This document shows, piece after piece, positions 1-8,440 of a stretch of DNA of 64,000 nucleotides. The translations under genes were made by a program, and so were the position numbers. The notes under the pieces are model-generated. The model ran no database searches and had not been told where the DNA came from. It was given only the letters and a program-made list of their open reading frames with translations. Source of the stretch: Cryobacterium glucosi (lineage in GTDB: Bacteria > Actinomycetota > Actinomycetes > Actinomycetales > Microbacteriaceae); NCBI RefSeq assembly GCF_004402235.1, contig NZ_SOFS01000005.1, positions 162,606 to 226,605 of the forward strand, in the 5' to 3' direction. Within the stretch, counting starts at the first letter, position 1, and every line of letters begins with the position of its first letter.

Positions 1-172
1 TCGAGTAGATGTTCTCGACTCGCTCGCGGACGCTCAGGCCGCCGTCCTCCTGCTTCCAGGCTTCGTTGCCGTTGAGGGGGGCGGTTCCGTCCACCTTCCA
101 CTGGCCGTTGGGACGGCCGGCCTGGCGGTGGGGCCTGGCCGGCGTGGCCGCTTCGGTCTGGTTCGGTGACAC
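1..172 (-). CDS. Sulfite/nitrite reductase (siroheme), N-terminal fragment
   Basis: Only the first 57 codons lie in the window; the rest is off the left edge. The start is a GTG preceded by an AAGGAGGA ribosome-binding site. The N-terminus carries RPNGQWKVDGTAPLNGNE, then KQEDGGLSVRERVENIY, which I recognise as the conserved beginning of actinobacterial ferredoxin-dependent nitrite/sulfite reductases. These cytoplasmic siroheme and 4Fe-4S enzymes reduce sulfite to sulfide (or nitrite to ammonia). The catalytic part cannot be seen, so sulfite and nitrite reductase cannot be told apart. A sirohydrochlorin chelatase-like gene 2.8 kb away on the same strand would supply siroheme, which favours the assimilatory sulfite role by inference. 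Confidence 0.75.
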   Translation of the reverse strand, partial: MSPNQTEAATPARPHRQAGRPNGQWKVDGTAPLNGNEAWKQEDGGLSVRERVENIYS

Positions 173-420
173 GGGATCCTCCTTCGGCGCCGGCACAGCG
201 CGAGCCATAGAGCAGCGTGAGCCGGGGTGCGTTGAAAGAATCTATCGAGAATGAGGTGGAATCACTCGTGTGCGTCGTAACGACCAGTCACGCACCGTAG
301 CAGAGCGTCACACGGATGCGTCGGGCGGCATCCGCTCCTATAGTGTCGGTCGTTGCCGTAACGGCCCCTGTCCTGTTCTGGTCCCTGTCCGCTGTCGGAG
401 GGTGGGCATAGTCTCGCCCC
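173..420. promoter_or_regulatory. Divergent intergenic region, reductase / RibD-like gene
   Basis: This 248-bp region separates two divergent starts. On the plus strand TAGTCT lies 6 nt before the ATG at 421. On the minus strand the reductase has a good SD (AAGGAGGA) and a candidate -10 TAGATT about 70 nt upstream of its GTG. A second plus-strand TATAGT lies near 341. I see no recognised riboswitch. Confidence 0.4.
409..414 (+). promoter_or_regulatory. -10 box, leaderless RibD-like gene
   Basis: TAGTCT followed by 6 nt and then the ATG at 421, so transcription is predicted to begin at the start codon. No SD sequence is present. Confidence 0.6.
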
Positions 421-975
421 ATGACCCAGGTGATCTACAACACGGCGACCTCGTTTACCGGCTTCATCGCGGACGAGTCGAATTCGCTGAGCTGGCTCTT
501 CGCCGTCGACACGGCGGGACTCGAAGACCAGGACCTCTTTCTCGCCGGCATCGGCGTTGTCGTGGAGGGCTCCACGACATACGAGTGGGTGCTGCGTGAG
601 GAGGAGCTGCTCGCCAATCCGCACAAGTGGCGGGAGTTCTACGGCGACCGGCCCACGTTCGTCTTCACCTCGCGCGACCTGCCAACGCCGGACGGGGCAG
701 ACGTGCGTTTTGTGCGCGGGAACGTCGCTGCGGCACTGCCGGCGATTCTCGCCGCTGCGGGGGAGAAAGACGTGTGGGTGGTCGGTGGGGGCGACCTCGC
801 CGGCCAGTTCCTCGATGCCGACGCCCTCGACACGATCATGCTCTCGGTGGCGCCGGTCGCCCTGCCCGGTGCGGCACCGCTGCTGCCCAGGAGGGTGGAG
901 TCCGACCGCCTCGAGCTCGTGAGTGCGACGGCCCAGGGCCAGTTCGCGATCCTCACCTATCGCGTGCGCCGTTAG
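421..975 (+). CDS. Dihydrofolate reductase-like (RibD C-terminal domain) protein
   Basis: This 184-residue protein has the fold signature of the RibD C-terminal/DHFR-like family: an N-terminal strand with TSFTGFIAD, a central EGSTTYEW helix start, the TFVFTSRDLP strand, and the glycine-rich VWVVGGGDLAGQFL segment (about residues 121-134) that binds NADPH in this family. The length is normal. Such proteins are cytoplasmic NADPH-dependent reductases whose substrate is mostly unknown; true folate or riboflavin activity cannot be claimed. The gene is leaderless, stands alone, and is convergent with the MFS gene. Confidence 0.8.
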   Translation: MTQVIYNTATSFTGFIADESNSLSWLFAVDTAGLEDQDLFLAGIGVVVEGSTTYEWVLREEELLANPHKWREFYGDRPTFVFTSRDLPTPDGADVRFVRGNVAAALPAILAAAGEKDVWVVGGGDLAGQFLDADALDTIMLSVAPVALPGAAPLLPRRVESDRLELVSATAQGQFAILTYRVRR

Positions 976-1043
976 CCGCGTCTCGCCGGCGCCGCCACTG
1001 TTCCGTGCCGCCGACCGCCGCGTCTGTTTCCGCAGGCCGCACC

Positions 1044-2318
1044 CTAAGCTGCGGGCGCGGGCTGCGAAAACGGGCGCGGTTCCATTTCCCGGAAGACCGG
1101 GATGCCGAGCGGCAGGAGGGTGACGACCACATAGAGCACGCCGATGATGAAGAAGGAGGCCTGCAGACCGACGGTGTCGGCGCCGATTCCGCCGAGCAGG
1201 GCCCCTGCAGGTACGCCGGCCCAGGCCCCGGCGTTGATCAGCCCGAACACCCGTGCGCGCATGCCCTCGGGTACTCGTTCCAACTCGACCGTGCCGAGAA
1301 TCGGGTTGATGGCACCCGCGGCGACGCCGGAGAGGGCTGTCGCCGCGATCAGCCACGGGAAGGGGAGTCCGGCCGCGAACGCGAAGAGAGACGGACCACC
1401 GGCGAGGGCGAAGCAAACCGAGAACGTGACCCGTCGCGGCAGCCGGTGCGCGAAGAACCCGAAGACGACGGTACCGAGCAGCGCGCCTCCGCCCATCACG
1501 GCCACGAGTACCCCGAATGCCGCGGCGCCGCCCAGCGAATCGTGGGCGTAGAGCGGAAGCAGGGAGGAGCCGCGGGCGGCGTCGAACACGTTGGTGACGA
1601 GAACCAGGAGCACGACCGCACGCAGGAGCGGATCGCGCGTGACGAACCGGAAACCCTCAGCGAGTGCCGACCAGTAGCCATCGTTTGCCGGGAGCTCGGC
1701 CGCGGCGGGCATCCGCTCGCCGGTGAGGGGACGCGCGACGAACAGCCAGGTGATCATCGCCGAGAGCGCGAAGGTGCCCGCGTTGACGAAGAGGGCGTTC
1801 AGGGGGCCGATGCCGGCGATCAGGATGCCGCCGAGCGGGGCGCCGAGGAGGCGGGCGAGGCGTTCGGCTCCGTCGAGGAACCCGACGGAGCGTTCGAGAC
1901 GGACGTGCGCCTCGGCAGAGAACGCGGGCAGCATGACCCGCCGCGCGGTCTGGCCGGGGGTGTCGAGGAGGCCGCTCAGGAAGACCAGGGCGAGCAGGCC
2001 CCAGAACGGGAGTCCGATCGTGAGCGCGAGGACGGGGATGGCGAGAACGGTCACCCCGCTGATCAGGTCGGCGAGGATGCTGGCGCGCCGGTAGCCGATC
2101 CGGTCGACGACGACCCCGCCGAGGGGGCCGCCGATGATGACCGGCGCCGTCGCGAAGAATGCCGCGGTGCCGACCTCGATCCCCGTTCCGCCCGTCGCGA
2201 GCACATAGAACGGAACCGCAAAGAGAGTGACGACGTTCCCGGTCTGAGACACGACGTGCGCCGCGAGCAGTGCGGTGAGAGACCGCAGCGCGCGGGTGGT
2301 CGCGACGGTCTTCGTCAC
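1044..2318 (-). CDS. MFS exporter (EntS/MFS_3-like)
   Basis: This 424-residue protein consists of about twelve hydrophobic segments. The loop between segments 2 and 3 carries the MFS motif A variant GGVVVDRIGYRR (about residues 53-64), and the overall pattern matches MFS_3 exporters of drugs or siderophores. The GTG start overlaps the TGA of the upstream ArsR-type gene (GTGA), so the two are translationally coupled and form a two-gene operon. By context the regulator probably senses the exported compound. The substrate is unknown. An upstream in-frame extension exists but lies inside the regulator gene and is rejected. Confidence 0.85.
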   Translation of the reverse strand: MTKTVATTRALRSLTALLAAHVVSQTGNVVTLFAVPFYVLATGGTGIEVGTAAFFATAPVIIGGPLGGVVVDRIGYRRASILADLISGVTVLAIPVLALTIGLPFWGLLALVFLSGLLDTPGQTARRVMLPAFSAEAHVRLERSVGFLDGAERLARLLGAPLGGILIAGIGPLNALFVNAGTFALSAMITWLFVARPLTGERMPAAAELPANDGYWSALAEGFRFVTRDPLLRAVVLLVLVTNVFDAARGSSLLPLYAHDSLGGAAAFGVLVAVMGGGALLGTVVFGFFAHRLPRRVTFSVCFALAGGPSLFAFAAGLPFPWLIAATALSGVAAGAINPILGTVELERVPEGMRARVFGLINAGAWAGVPAGALLGGIGADTVGLQASFFIIGVLYVVVTLLPLGIPVFREMEPRPFSQPAPAA

Positions 2319-2896
2319 GGGGTTCGGTAGGCCTGGTACACCAGGCTGACCCGCTCGGAGCCGTCCGCTTCGGTGTGGGCGGCGCTGAGTGCCAGGAACT
2401 TCTCGGTGATGACCTCGAGATCCTTCCGCAGCTCCGCGAGCTCGGCGACCGTGAGGCGCAGCCCTCGGTCGGAACTGGGGGCTGCACGCACCCAGTCCAC
2501 GGGAAGAGCGGGCACGTTGTCGAGGTAGTGCGTGAAGTTGGCGGCGTAGATCTGCACGATCGCGCGCTGGAGAGCGGTCGATGCTGCCAGTGCCGAGGGG
2601 TCGCCGAGCAGGTCCGCCGGCTCCCAGGATGTGAGCGCGTGGCTCGACCGCCACCAGCGTTCGCGGCGATCGGTGCCAACGTCCGCGGCCTCCTGGATCA
2701 AACCGATGGACGCGAGTTTGGCCAGGTGGTAGCTCACAGTGCCCGGGGCCTCGTCGACGATGTCGCCGAGCAGGGCGGCGGTCTGGGGGCCGAGCTCGCG
2801 CAGGAGGCCGAGCAGACGCAGCCGGGTCGGGTGAGCCAGGACGCGCATGGATGCTGCGCTCGTGAGGTGTGCGGTACCACCGGTTTCAGGAGACAT
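2315..2896 (-). CDS. ArsR-type winged-helix regulator
   Basis: This 193-residue DNA-binding protein has a winged helix at about residues 14-75: AHPTRLRLLGLLRELGPQT, then the recognition helix region APGTVSYHLAKLASIGLIQEA. The rest is an alpha-helical tail of unknown ligand specificity. No ArsR metal-binding CxC motif is visible, so a metal is not implied; members of this subfamily often control adjacent MFS exporters. The gene is first of a two-gene operon, and a 28-bp palindrome lies 18 nt upstream of its ATG, so autoregulation is likely. Confidence 0.85.
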   Translation of the reverse strand: MSPETGGTAHLTSAASMRVLAHPTRLRLLGLLRELGPQTAALLGDIVDEAPGTVSYHLAKLASIGLIQEAADVGTDRRERWWRSSHALTSWEPADLLGDPSALAASTALQRAIVQIYAANFTHYLDNVPALPVDWVRAAPSSDRGLRLTVAELAELRKDLEVITEKFLALSAAHTEADGSERVSLVYQAYRTP

Positions 2897-2913
2897 GCCG
2901 CCACGCTATCTCC

Positions 2914-2941
2914 ACAACAACTATTGCGCAATAACTGTTGT
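2914..2941. promoter_or_regulatory. 28-bp operator palindrome upstream of the ArsR-type gene
   Basis: The left half ACAACAACTATTGC and the reverse complement of the right half, ACAACAGTTATTGC, agree at 12 of 14 positions. The central 12 bp TATTGCGCAATA are perfectly palindromic. The AT-rich dyad lies 18-45 nt upstream of the regulator's start in an otherwise GC-rich region, as expected for a dimeric winged-helix operator over its own promoter. Confidence 0.7.
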
Positions 2942-2985
2942 GTTATTTGTTGGGGACGGGGAGTCGTGCCCTGAGGTGCAGACGG

Positions 2986-3729
2986 TCAGTCGGCGGAGGC
3001 GGAGGCGGCGGTGAGTGCGGTGCGATAGCGGTCGGTGACGACGGCGACGAGAAGCGGGCTCGCCGGCTCGGTGGGGAGGAGCAGGGGCGCCGTGACGGCA
3101 TCCGCTCCTGCCTTCTCGACCAGCCGTTGGAAGAAGCCAGGGGCCAGCAGATAACTGCTCACCACGACCCGACGGCCGGGCCGCAGGATCCGCTCGATCG
3201 TGATGGCGCACGCGAGGCGTGGGCGCGCGGCGGACAGGAAACCGAGGGCGACATGGCGTCCGGCGGCGAGGGACAGCCGCTCGGCGACGACGCGGCACGC
3301 GGCGACTGCGCGGGCGTCGCTCGAGCCCGCGACCGCGAGCACGAGCGAGTCGTCGGCGTGGAGTGCGACCTCGTCGAGTCGTTCGCGGAGGAGCTCGATG
3401 AGGCGGTCGTCGGGTCCGAGCGCCTCGGTCAGGATGACCGAACGCGCGGAGGCCTCGGTTTCGCCGGTCACGGCATCGGTGAGATCGACGTAGACGTGGT
3501 ATCCGGCGGACAGCAGCAACGGGACCACGACGGCCGGCACACCGGCCGGGAGCGTCGCCAGCGTCGAGGGTGCGTCAGGCTGCTGGACGTCGACATAGCC
3601 GAGGGCGGTGAGGAGCTCGGGTTCCGCCAGGGTCACGGCAGCCATGAGCCCGGCGACGGCCGCCTGCCCGGCCGCGGACGAGGTGCCATGGGCGATGCCG
3701 ACGAGGGCGGGAGTGGTTGAGGCCGTCAC
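2986..3729 (-). CDS. Sirohydrochlorin chelatase-like (CbiX) protein
   Basis: This 247-residue protein opens with LVGIAHGTSS, the CbiX/SirB motif in which the His acts in metal insertion. It has two chelatase halves, with a second AVAGSSDARAV segment near residue 130 matching the SGSSD-like strand of the second half. The family inserts Fe2+ (siroheme) or Co2+ into sirohydrochlorin in the cytoplasm. The reductase at the left edge needs siroheme, so a siroheme role is likely by inference. I place the start at the GTG 6 nt after a CAGAAT -10 box; another GTG lies 15 nt upstream. Confidence 0.75.
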   Translation of the reverse strand: MTASTTPALVGIAHGTSSAAGQAAVAGLMAAVTLAEPELLTALGYVDVQQPDAPSTLATLPAGVPAVVVPLLLSAGYHVYVDLTDAVTGETEASARSVILTEALGPDDRLIELLRERLDEVALHADDSLVLAVAGSSDARAVAACRVVAERLSLAAGRHVALGFLSAARPRLACAITIERILRPGRRVVVSSYLLAPGFFQRLVEKAGADAVTAPLLLPTEPASPLLVAVVTDRYRTALTAASASAD

Positions 3730-3735
3730 CCCTCT

Positions 3736-3741
3736 ATTCTG
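3736..3741 (-). promoter_or_regulatory. -10 box, leaderless chelatase gene
   Basis: CAGAAT followed by AGAGGG and the GTG at 3729. The same CAGAAT-N6-GTG arrangement precedes the DivIVA-domain gene at 31998, which supports this start over the upstream GTG. Confidence 0.5.
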
Positions 3742-3810
3742 CACGCGCAGGCCGTTCGCGTGGCGACCGGTTGCCCGGTTCGGTTCGCTGCTTCCCTGTC
3801 CCGCCCGGTC

Positions 3811-3850
3811 GTGCTCGTCAGTCCGTGCCCGTGCTCGTCAGTCCGTGTCC
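3811..3850. repeat. Tandem 20-bp repeat at the FAD oxidase stop codon
   Basis: Two adjacent 20-bp units starting GTGCTCGTCAGTCCGTG differ at one base. On the minus strand each contains a TGA; the first one read is the oxidase stop codon. It looks like a recent slippage duplication. Confidence 0.8.
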
Positions 3851-5250
3851 GTGGTCGCGGCGGCCCCGGGCCCGAGGGGCCGGTTGCCGACGAAGATCCC
3901 GCCGGGATCGAGCCTGCGCTTGACGTTCGCGAGGCGCTCGAGCGATTCAGGAGGGAAACTGAAGGTCAGATCCTGGCCGGCGGTGAGGAAGGTCGGGACG
4001 GTCAGGCCGAGGGTGCTCCCCTCGAGCGCCCGGCGGAGCGGACCGAACACGGCCTCCGGGTCGGCGGGCCGCTGTTCCGTGAGGAACGAACCGGCGCAGG
4101 CCAGGAAACGTGCGTCGAGACGGCCGGCGACCGCCGCCGCATCCGCCCCCTGCTCGGCAATGGCACCGCCGAGGGCACGCAGGCCGAGAACGGTCACGCC
4201 CGCAGGAGTGGCCTCCTGGAAGGCCCGCGCGAGGGCGCCGAGGCCCGCTTCGTCTCCACCGGCGAAGGACGTGATCGCGGCCGTCCACTCGATTGTGGCG
4301 GCCGGTTCGGTCGGTTCGGCCGCGACCTCGGCGAGGTGCCCGATCGTGAACGGCCGGGTCTCGTCGGCGAGCACCGGTGTGCTTGCGAGCAGCGGTGCGA
4401 GGAGGGGCGCGGCGTCCTCAGCGGTTCCGACGAAGACCACCTCGGCGCTCGCGATCGTCTGGCCGCGGAGCGGCGCGGGCACCTGTACGATGTCGGGCAG
4501 ATTGGTCAGGCCGAAGAAGATACTCAACTCGGGCGGGGCATCCGCCATGATCGCCGCAACGCTACCGAAGACGGTCCCTGCGGCGGACGCGGGGAAGACG
4601 ATCGTTCCGCCGAAGAGGTCGGGAGCCGCATACAGGTCGATCTCGAGCGTGGTCACGATGCCGAACAGCCCGCCGCCGCCGCGCAGCGCCCACAGCAGTT
4701 CCGGATCGCTGTCCGCGGTGACCCGGCGCGGCTCACCGCCTGCATCGACGAGTTCGACCGCACGGATGCTGCGGGCCGCGATCCCGCGCCAGCGGCTGAA
4801 CCAGGAGTGACCGCCCCCGAGGACGTGACCTGCGACGCTCACATCGGGATTGGACCCGGCGAGCGCCACGAGCCCGGAACCATCGAGGCGGCTCAGCAGG
4901 GCACCCCAGGACACGCCGGAGCCGACCCTGGCCACGCGTCGTTTCTGATCGATCACGATCTCGTCGAACGCGCTCGTGCGGACGAGGATGCATCCGGCGA
5001 GGTCGCCGCTCGGGCCGTGTCCGCGCGGCTGCACCACCACCCGGTGCCCGTCGGCGCGGGCGGCGGCGAGGATCCGCCGCAGGTCCTCCGGCCCGGCCGG
5101 GTACGCGACGGCGACCGGCCGTTGGTCGATCGCGAGGTTCCAGGGGGCGCGGGCACTGTCCCAGTCATCGTCGTATGCACGGACGAGCCTGCCGTCCATG
5201 GTCTCCGCGAGGTCGGTGAGCGCGCGGTCGGACGGAGATTCAGGTGTCAT
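3838..5250 (-). CDS. FAD-linked oxidase, PCMH/BBE type
   Basis: This protein of about 470 residues has an N-terminal PCMH FAD-binding domain. The QPRGHGPSGD motif (about residues 74-83) carries the histidine that binds FAD covalently in this family; LGGGHSWFSRWRG and LLWALRGGGG follow. It ends in the BBE motif LDPGGIFVGNRPL. The position that carries the second, cysteinyl FAD bond in bicovalent enzymes is histidine in GGGHSW, so single attachment is expected. Substrates in the family include sugars and secondary metabolites; here it is unknown. Two adjacent ATGs follow GGAGG, and the second has the better spacing. Confidence 0.8.
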   Translation of the reverse strand: MTPESPSDRALTDLAETMDGRLVRAYDDDWDSARAPWNLAIDQRPVAVAYPAGPEDLRRILAAARADGHRVVVQPRGHGPSGDLAGCILVRTSAFDEIVIDQKRRVARVGSGVSWGALLSRLDGSGLVALAGSNPDVSVAGHVLGGGHSWFSRWRGIAARSIRAVELVDAGGEPRRVTADSDPELLWALRGGGGLFGIVTTLEIDLYAAPDLFGGTIVFPASAAGTVFGSVAAIMADAPPELSIFFGLTNLPDIVQVPAPLRGQTIASAEVVFVGTAEDAAPLLAPLLASTPVLADETRPFTIGHLAEVAAEPTEPAATIEWTAAITSFAGGDEAGLGALARAFQEATPAGVTVLGLRALGGAIAEQGADAAAVAGRLDARFLACAGSFLTEQRPADPEAVFGPLRRALEGSTLGLTVPTFLTAGQDLTFSFPPESLERLANVKRRLDPGGIFVGNRPLGPGAAATTDTD

Positions 5251-5387
5251 CATTCCTCCACAACGAGTCGGAAACGCGTACACGGCCGAGTCTCGGCCTA
5301 TCCCGCCTCGCAGCCAACCCCGCGACTGAAACCGCGGCCGACCCGGTGTCGATGGCACGCTCGCGCCCGGAGGCAGGGTCCCGCGCT

Positions 5388-5393
5388 TAGGGT
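5388..5393 (+). promoter_or_regulatory. -10 box, leaderless ftsY
   Basis: TAGGGT with 6 nt to the ATG at 5400. There is no SD, so leaderless translation is predicted. Confidence 0.6.
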
Positions 5394-5399
5394 AGAGAC

Positions 5400-6275
5400 A
5401 TGGCAGAACGCACCCCGTGGTCACTCTCCGGCGCATTGCGCGGCATGTTCGCGAAGAAGACGATCGACGCCGACACCTGGGACGACCTCGAGGACGCACT
5501 CATCCAGGCCGACTTCGGCCCCCAGATCACCGAGGACATCGTCGCTGACCTGCGCGCCAAGGTCGCCAGGTACCACACGACAGACCCGGCCGACCTGCAG
5601 CGGATGCTGCGCGAAGGCCTCGAGGAACGCCTCTCCCGGCTCGACTCGACCCTCAACCTCAGCGCGCGCCCCGCCGTCGTGCTCGTCGTCGGCGTGAACG
5701 GCGTCGGGAAGACCACCACGATCGGCAAGTTCGCCAAGTTCCTGCGCGTCTATGACCGCAGCGTGCTGATCGGGGCTGCGGACACGTTCCGGGCCGCCGC
5801 TGTCGAGCAGCTCGCCACCTGGGCCGAACGCGCGGGCGCCGAGATCGTGAAGCCGCAGGCCCAGGGCCAGGACCCGGCATCCGTCGCCTTTCAGACCGTC
5901 GAGCGCGCGATCGCGACCGGCACCGAGATCGTGATCATCGACACAGCCGGCCGCCTGCAGACCAAGGGCGGCCTGATGGACGAGCTGACCAAGATCCGTC
6001 GCGTCATCGAGAAGCAGACGCCGATCGCCGAGGTGCTGCTCGTGCTCGATGCGACCACCGGCCAGAACGGACTGGCCCAGGCCGAGGCCTTCATCGAGCA
6101 CGCCGGGGTCACCGGGCTTGTGCTCACGAAGCTCGACGGGTCCGCCAAGGGCGGATTCGTGCTCGCAGTGCAGGAGAAGACCGGTATTCCGATCAAGCTC
6201 GTCGGCCAGGGCGAGGGCATCAACGACCTCACCGGATTCACCCCGCACGTCTTCGCGCAAAAACTCGTCGGATAG
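5400..6275 (+). CDS. ftsY: Signal recognition particle receptor FtsY
   Basis: FtsY is the membrane-associated SRP receptor GTPase that docks ribosomes carrying membrane proteins at the translocon. The 291-residue protein has a four-helix N domain (about 1-85) and a G domain with the P-loop GVNGVGKTTT (98-107), DTFRAAA, DTAGRLQ and TKLDGSAKGG. The long acidic A domain found in E. coli is absent, giving the short form; membrane contact must rely on the N-terminal helix. It lies about 550 bp upstream of its partner ffh, with one small gene between. Confidence 0.97.
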   Translation: MAERTPWSLSGALRGMFAKKTIDADTWDDLEDALIQADFGPQITEDIVADLRAKVARYHTTDPADLQRMLREGLEERLSRLDSTLNLSARPAVVLVVGVNGVGKTTTIGKFAKFLRVYDRSVLIGAADTFRAAAVEQLATWAERAGAEIVKPQAQGQDPASVAFQTVERAIATGTEIVIIDTAGRLQTKGGLMDELTKIRRVIEKQTPIAEVLLVLDATTGQNGLAQAEAFIEHAGVTGLVLTKLDGSAKGGFVLAVQEKTGIPIKLVGQGEGINDLTGFTPHVFAQKLVG

Positions 6276-6282
6276 GACGACC

Positions 6283-6786
6283 ATGACCATCGAACACGAT
6301 TTCTTCGGAATCCTCGGCAGCGACGACGAAGGCGAGATCTACTGGTCGGATTCGGCGGAACTGGGCGACCAGGACATCGAGATCGACCTCAGCTCGCCCG
6401 ATGAATCCTCGGTTTCCGTCGAGGCGCTCGACATCGCGGCGTTCATGATCAATTCCCTCGAAGACCTCGACTCGCAGGCCCGCGAATCGCTCGTCGCCGA
6501 GCTCAGCGCCGAGGGGTCCGTCACCGCGCTCTACATCAACCAGTGCCTCGAGGAACTCGATGAGGAGGTCATCGACGACGCCCTGATCTGGGACTCCGGC
6601 GACAAGCAGATCGACTTCCTCCGCTCCATCCAGCTGCAGCGGATCGGCTTCCACCCGCACCACATCAAGAACGACGAGCACTTCGCGGTGCTCGACTATT
6701 CGATCAGCCCCACCGAGACCGACGCCCTGATCGTCGTGACGCTCGACGTGCACGGCGACACGATCGTGATCTCGCTCGACAGCTGA
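6283..6786 (+). CDS. Small acidic protein, DUF2004-like
   Basis: This 167-residue, very acidic soluble protein has no membrane segment or signal peptide. The N-terminus MTIEHDFFGILGSDDEGEI and the middle AFMINSLEDLDSQARESLV resemble the DUF2004 family, whose function is unknown; I make that match from memory and hold it moderately. It begins 7 nt after ftsY with an AGGAC SD and is probably cotranscribed with it. Its place between ftsY and ffh is noteworthy, but no targeting role can be inferred from sequence. Confidence 0.75.
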   Translation: MTIEHDFFGILGSDDEGEIYWSDSAELGDQDIEIDLSSPDESSVSVEALDIAAFMINSLEDLDSQARESLVAELSAEGSVTALYINQCLEELDEEVIDDALIWDSGDKQIDFLRSIQLQRIGFHPHHIKNDEHFAVLDYSISPTETDALIVVTLDVHGDTIVISLDS

Positions 6787-6811
6787 GGATTCGAGACCGG
6801 GCAACACCGGT

Positions 6812-6817
6812 TAAAGT
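6812..6817 (+). promoter_or_regulatory. -10 box of ffh
   Basis: TAAAGT lies 9 nt before the ATG at 6827, which predicts a leader of only about 3 nt. Confidence 0.5.
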
Positions 6818-6826
6818 AGAACCACA

Positions 6827-8419
6827 ATGGCTACTTTTGGAAACCTCTCAGATCGCCTGGCCGAGACGTTCAAGAATCTCCGCACCAAGGGCAAGCTCAG
6901 TGCGGCGGATGTCGACGGCACCGTGCGCGAGATCCGTCGCGCCCTCCTCGACGCCGACGTCGCCCTCGACGTCGTCAAGGACTTCACCGCGCAGGTGCGC
7001 GAGCGCGCCCTCGGCGACGAGGTCAGCAAGGCGCTCAACCCGGCCCAGCAGGTCGTGCAGATCGTCAACGAGGAACTCATCCGCATCCTCGGCGGCCAGC
7101 AGCGCCGTCTCGAGTTCGCGAAGAAGCCGCCGACCATCATCATGCTCGCCGGCCTTCAGGGCGCGGGCAAGACCACCCTCGCCGGCAAGCTGGCGAAGTG
7201 GCTCGCCAAGGACGGGCACACCCCGATCCTCGTCGCCGCCGACCTCCAGCGTCCGAATGCCGTCACCCAGCTCCAGGTCGTGGGGCAGCAGGCCGGCGTG
7301 CCCGTGTATGCACCGGAACCGGGCAATGGCGTCGGCAATCCCGTCACGGTCGCCCGCGACGGCGTGAAGTTCGCCCAGCAGAAGCTCCACGACGTGGTCA
7401 TCGTCGACACGGCCGGCCGCCTCGGCGTCGACGCCGAGATGATGAAGCAGGCCGCAGACATCCGCCGGGCCATCGACCCCGACGAGGTCCTCTTCGTGAT
7501 CGACGCGATGATCGGCCAGGACGCCGTCGCGACCGCGAAGGCGTTCCAGGACGGCGTCGACTTCACCGGCGTCGTGCTGACCAAGCTCGATGGTGACGCC
7601 CGCGGTGGAGCAGCCCTCTCGGTCGCCTCGATGACGGGACGCCCGATCATGTTCGCGTCGACGGGTGAGAGCCTCGACGACTTCGAGCCCTTCCACCCCG
7701 ACCGGATGGCGAGCCGGATCCTCGACCTCGGTGACATCCTCACCCTGATCGAACAGGCCCAGGGCGCCTTCGACGAGGACGAGGCGCGCAAGCTCGCCGA
7801 GAAGTTCCAGACCGACACCTTCACCCTCGACGACTTCCTCGGCCAGATGCAGCAGCTGCGCAACATGGGCTCGATCAAGAAGATGATGAGCATGCTCCCG
7901 GGCGCCGGGGCCATGAAGCAGCAGCTCGAGAATTTCGACGAGCGCGAGATCGTGCGCACAGAGGCCATCATCCAGTCGATGACCAAGGCCGAGCGCACCA
8001 CCCCGAAACTCCTGAACGGATCACGCAGACTGCGCATCGCGCGGGGCTCCGGCTCGAGCGTGACCGAGGTGAACCAGCTCGTGCAGCGCTTCGAGCAGGC
8101 CGCGAAGATGATGAAGACCGTCGCCCGAGGTGGAATGCCGAACATCCCCGGCATGGGGCCGATGCCCGGCCTCGGCGGTGGGCGCGGCAAGCCCCAGCAG
8201 GCGAAGAAGAAGGGCTCGAAGTCGGGCAACCCGGCCAAGCGTGCCGCGGAGAACCTCGCGATCGCGTCCGGTGAGAAGCCGGCGGGCGCCGGCGCTGAGG
8301 CACCGACCGGCGGCGGCACCGGTTTCGGCCTCGGCGGCCGCAAGCCGGCAGTCGCCGGCAAGCCCGGCGGTCCCACCGACGAGGAGATGGCCGCCCTGCA
8401 GAAGATGCTCGGCCGCTAA
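6827..8419 (+). CDS. ffh: Signal recognition particle protein Ffh
   Basis: Ffh is the SRP GTPase that binds signal sequences and 4.5S RNA and delivers nascent chains to FtsY. The 530-residue protein has an N domain (about 1-95), a G domain with GLQGAGKTT (109-117), DTAGRLG and TKLDGDARGG, and a methionine-rich M domain from about 325 with the RNA-binding GSRRLRIARGSGSSV helix region. A Gly/Ala/Lys-rich tail of about 90 residues follows, longer than in E. coli (453 residues in all) but common in actinobacteria. The gene is followed by a hairpin. Confidence 0.97.
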   Translation: MATFGNLSDRLAETFKNLRTKGKLSAADVDGTVREIRRALLDADVALDVVKDFTAQVRERALGDEVSKALNPAQQVVQIVNEELIRILGGQQRRLEFAKKPPTIIMLAGLQGAGKTTLAGKLAKWLAKDGHTPILVAADLQRPNAVTQLQVVGQQAGVPVYAPEPGNGVGNPVTVARDGVKFAQQKLHDVVIVDTAGRLGVDAEMMKQAADIRRAIDPDEVLFVIDAMIGQDAVATAKAFQDGVDFTGVVLTKLDGDARGGAALSVASMTGRPIMFASTGESLDDFEPFHPDRMASRILDLGDILTLIEQAQGAFDEDEARKLAEKFQTDTFTLDDFLGQMQQLRNMGSIKKMMSMLPGAGAMKQQLENFDEREIVRTEAIIQSMTKAERTTPKLLNGSRRLRIARGSGSSVTEVNQLVQRFEQAAKMMKTVARGGMPNIPGMGPMPGLGGGRGKPQQAKKKGSKSGNPAKRAAENLAIASGEKPAGAGAEAPTGGGTGFGLGGRKPAVAGKPGGPTDEEMAALQKMLGR

Positions 8420-8440
8420 CCGTACCGCTCCCTGTACCTT

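Noticed and set aside
173..300. Possible SAM or other sulfur-related riboswitch before the reductase
   Set aside because: No conserved riboswitch core was recognised; the region has only simple promoter-like elements.
3760..5697. A 645-codon plus-strand open frame opposite the FAD oxidase
   Set aside because: Composition and lack of motifs show that it is a shadow; the minus strand has the PCMH and BBE motifs.
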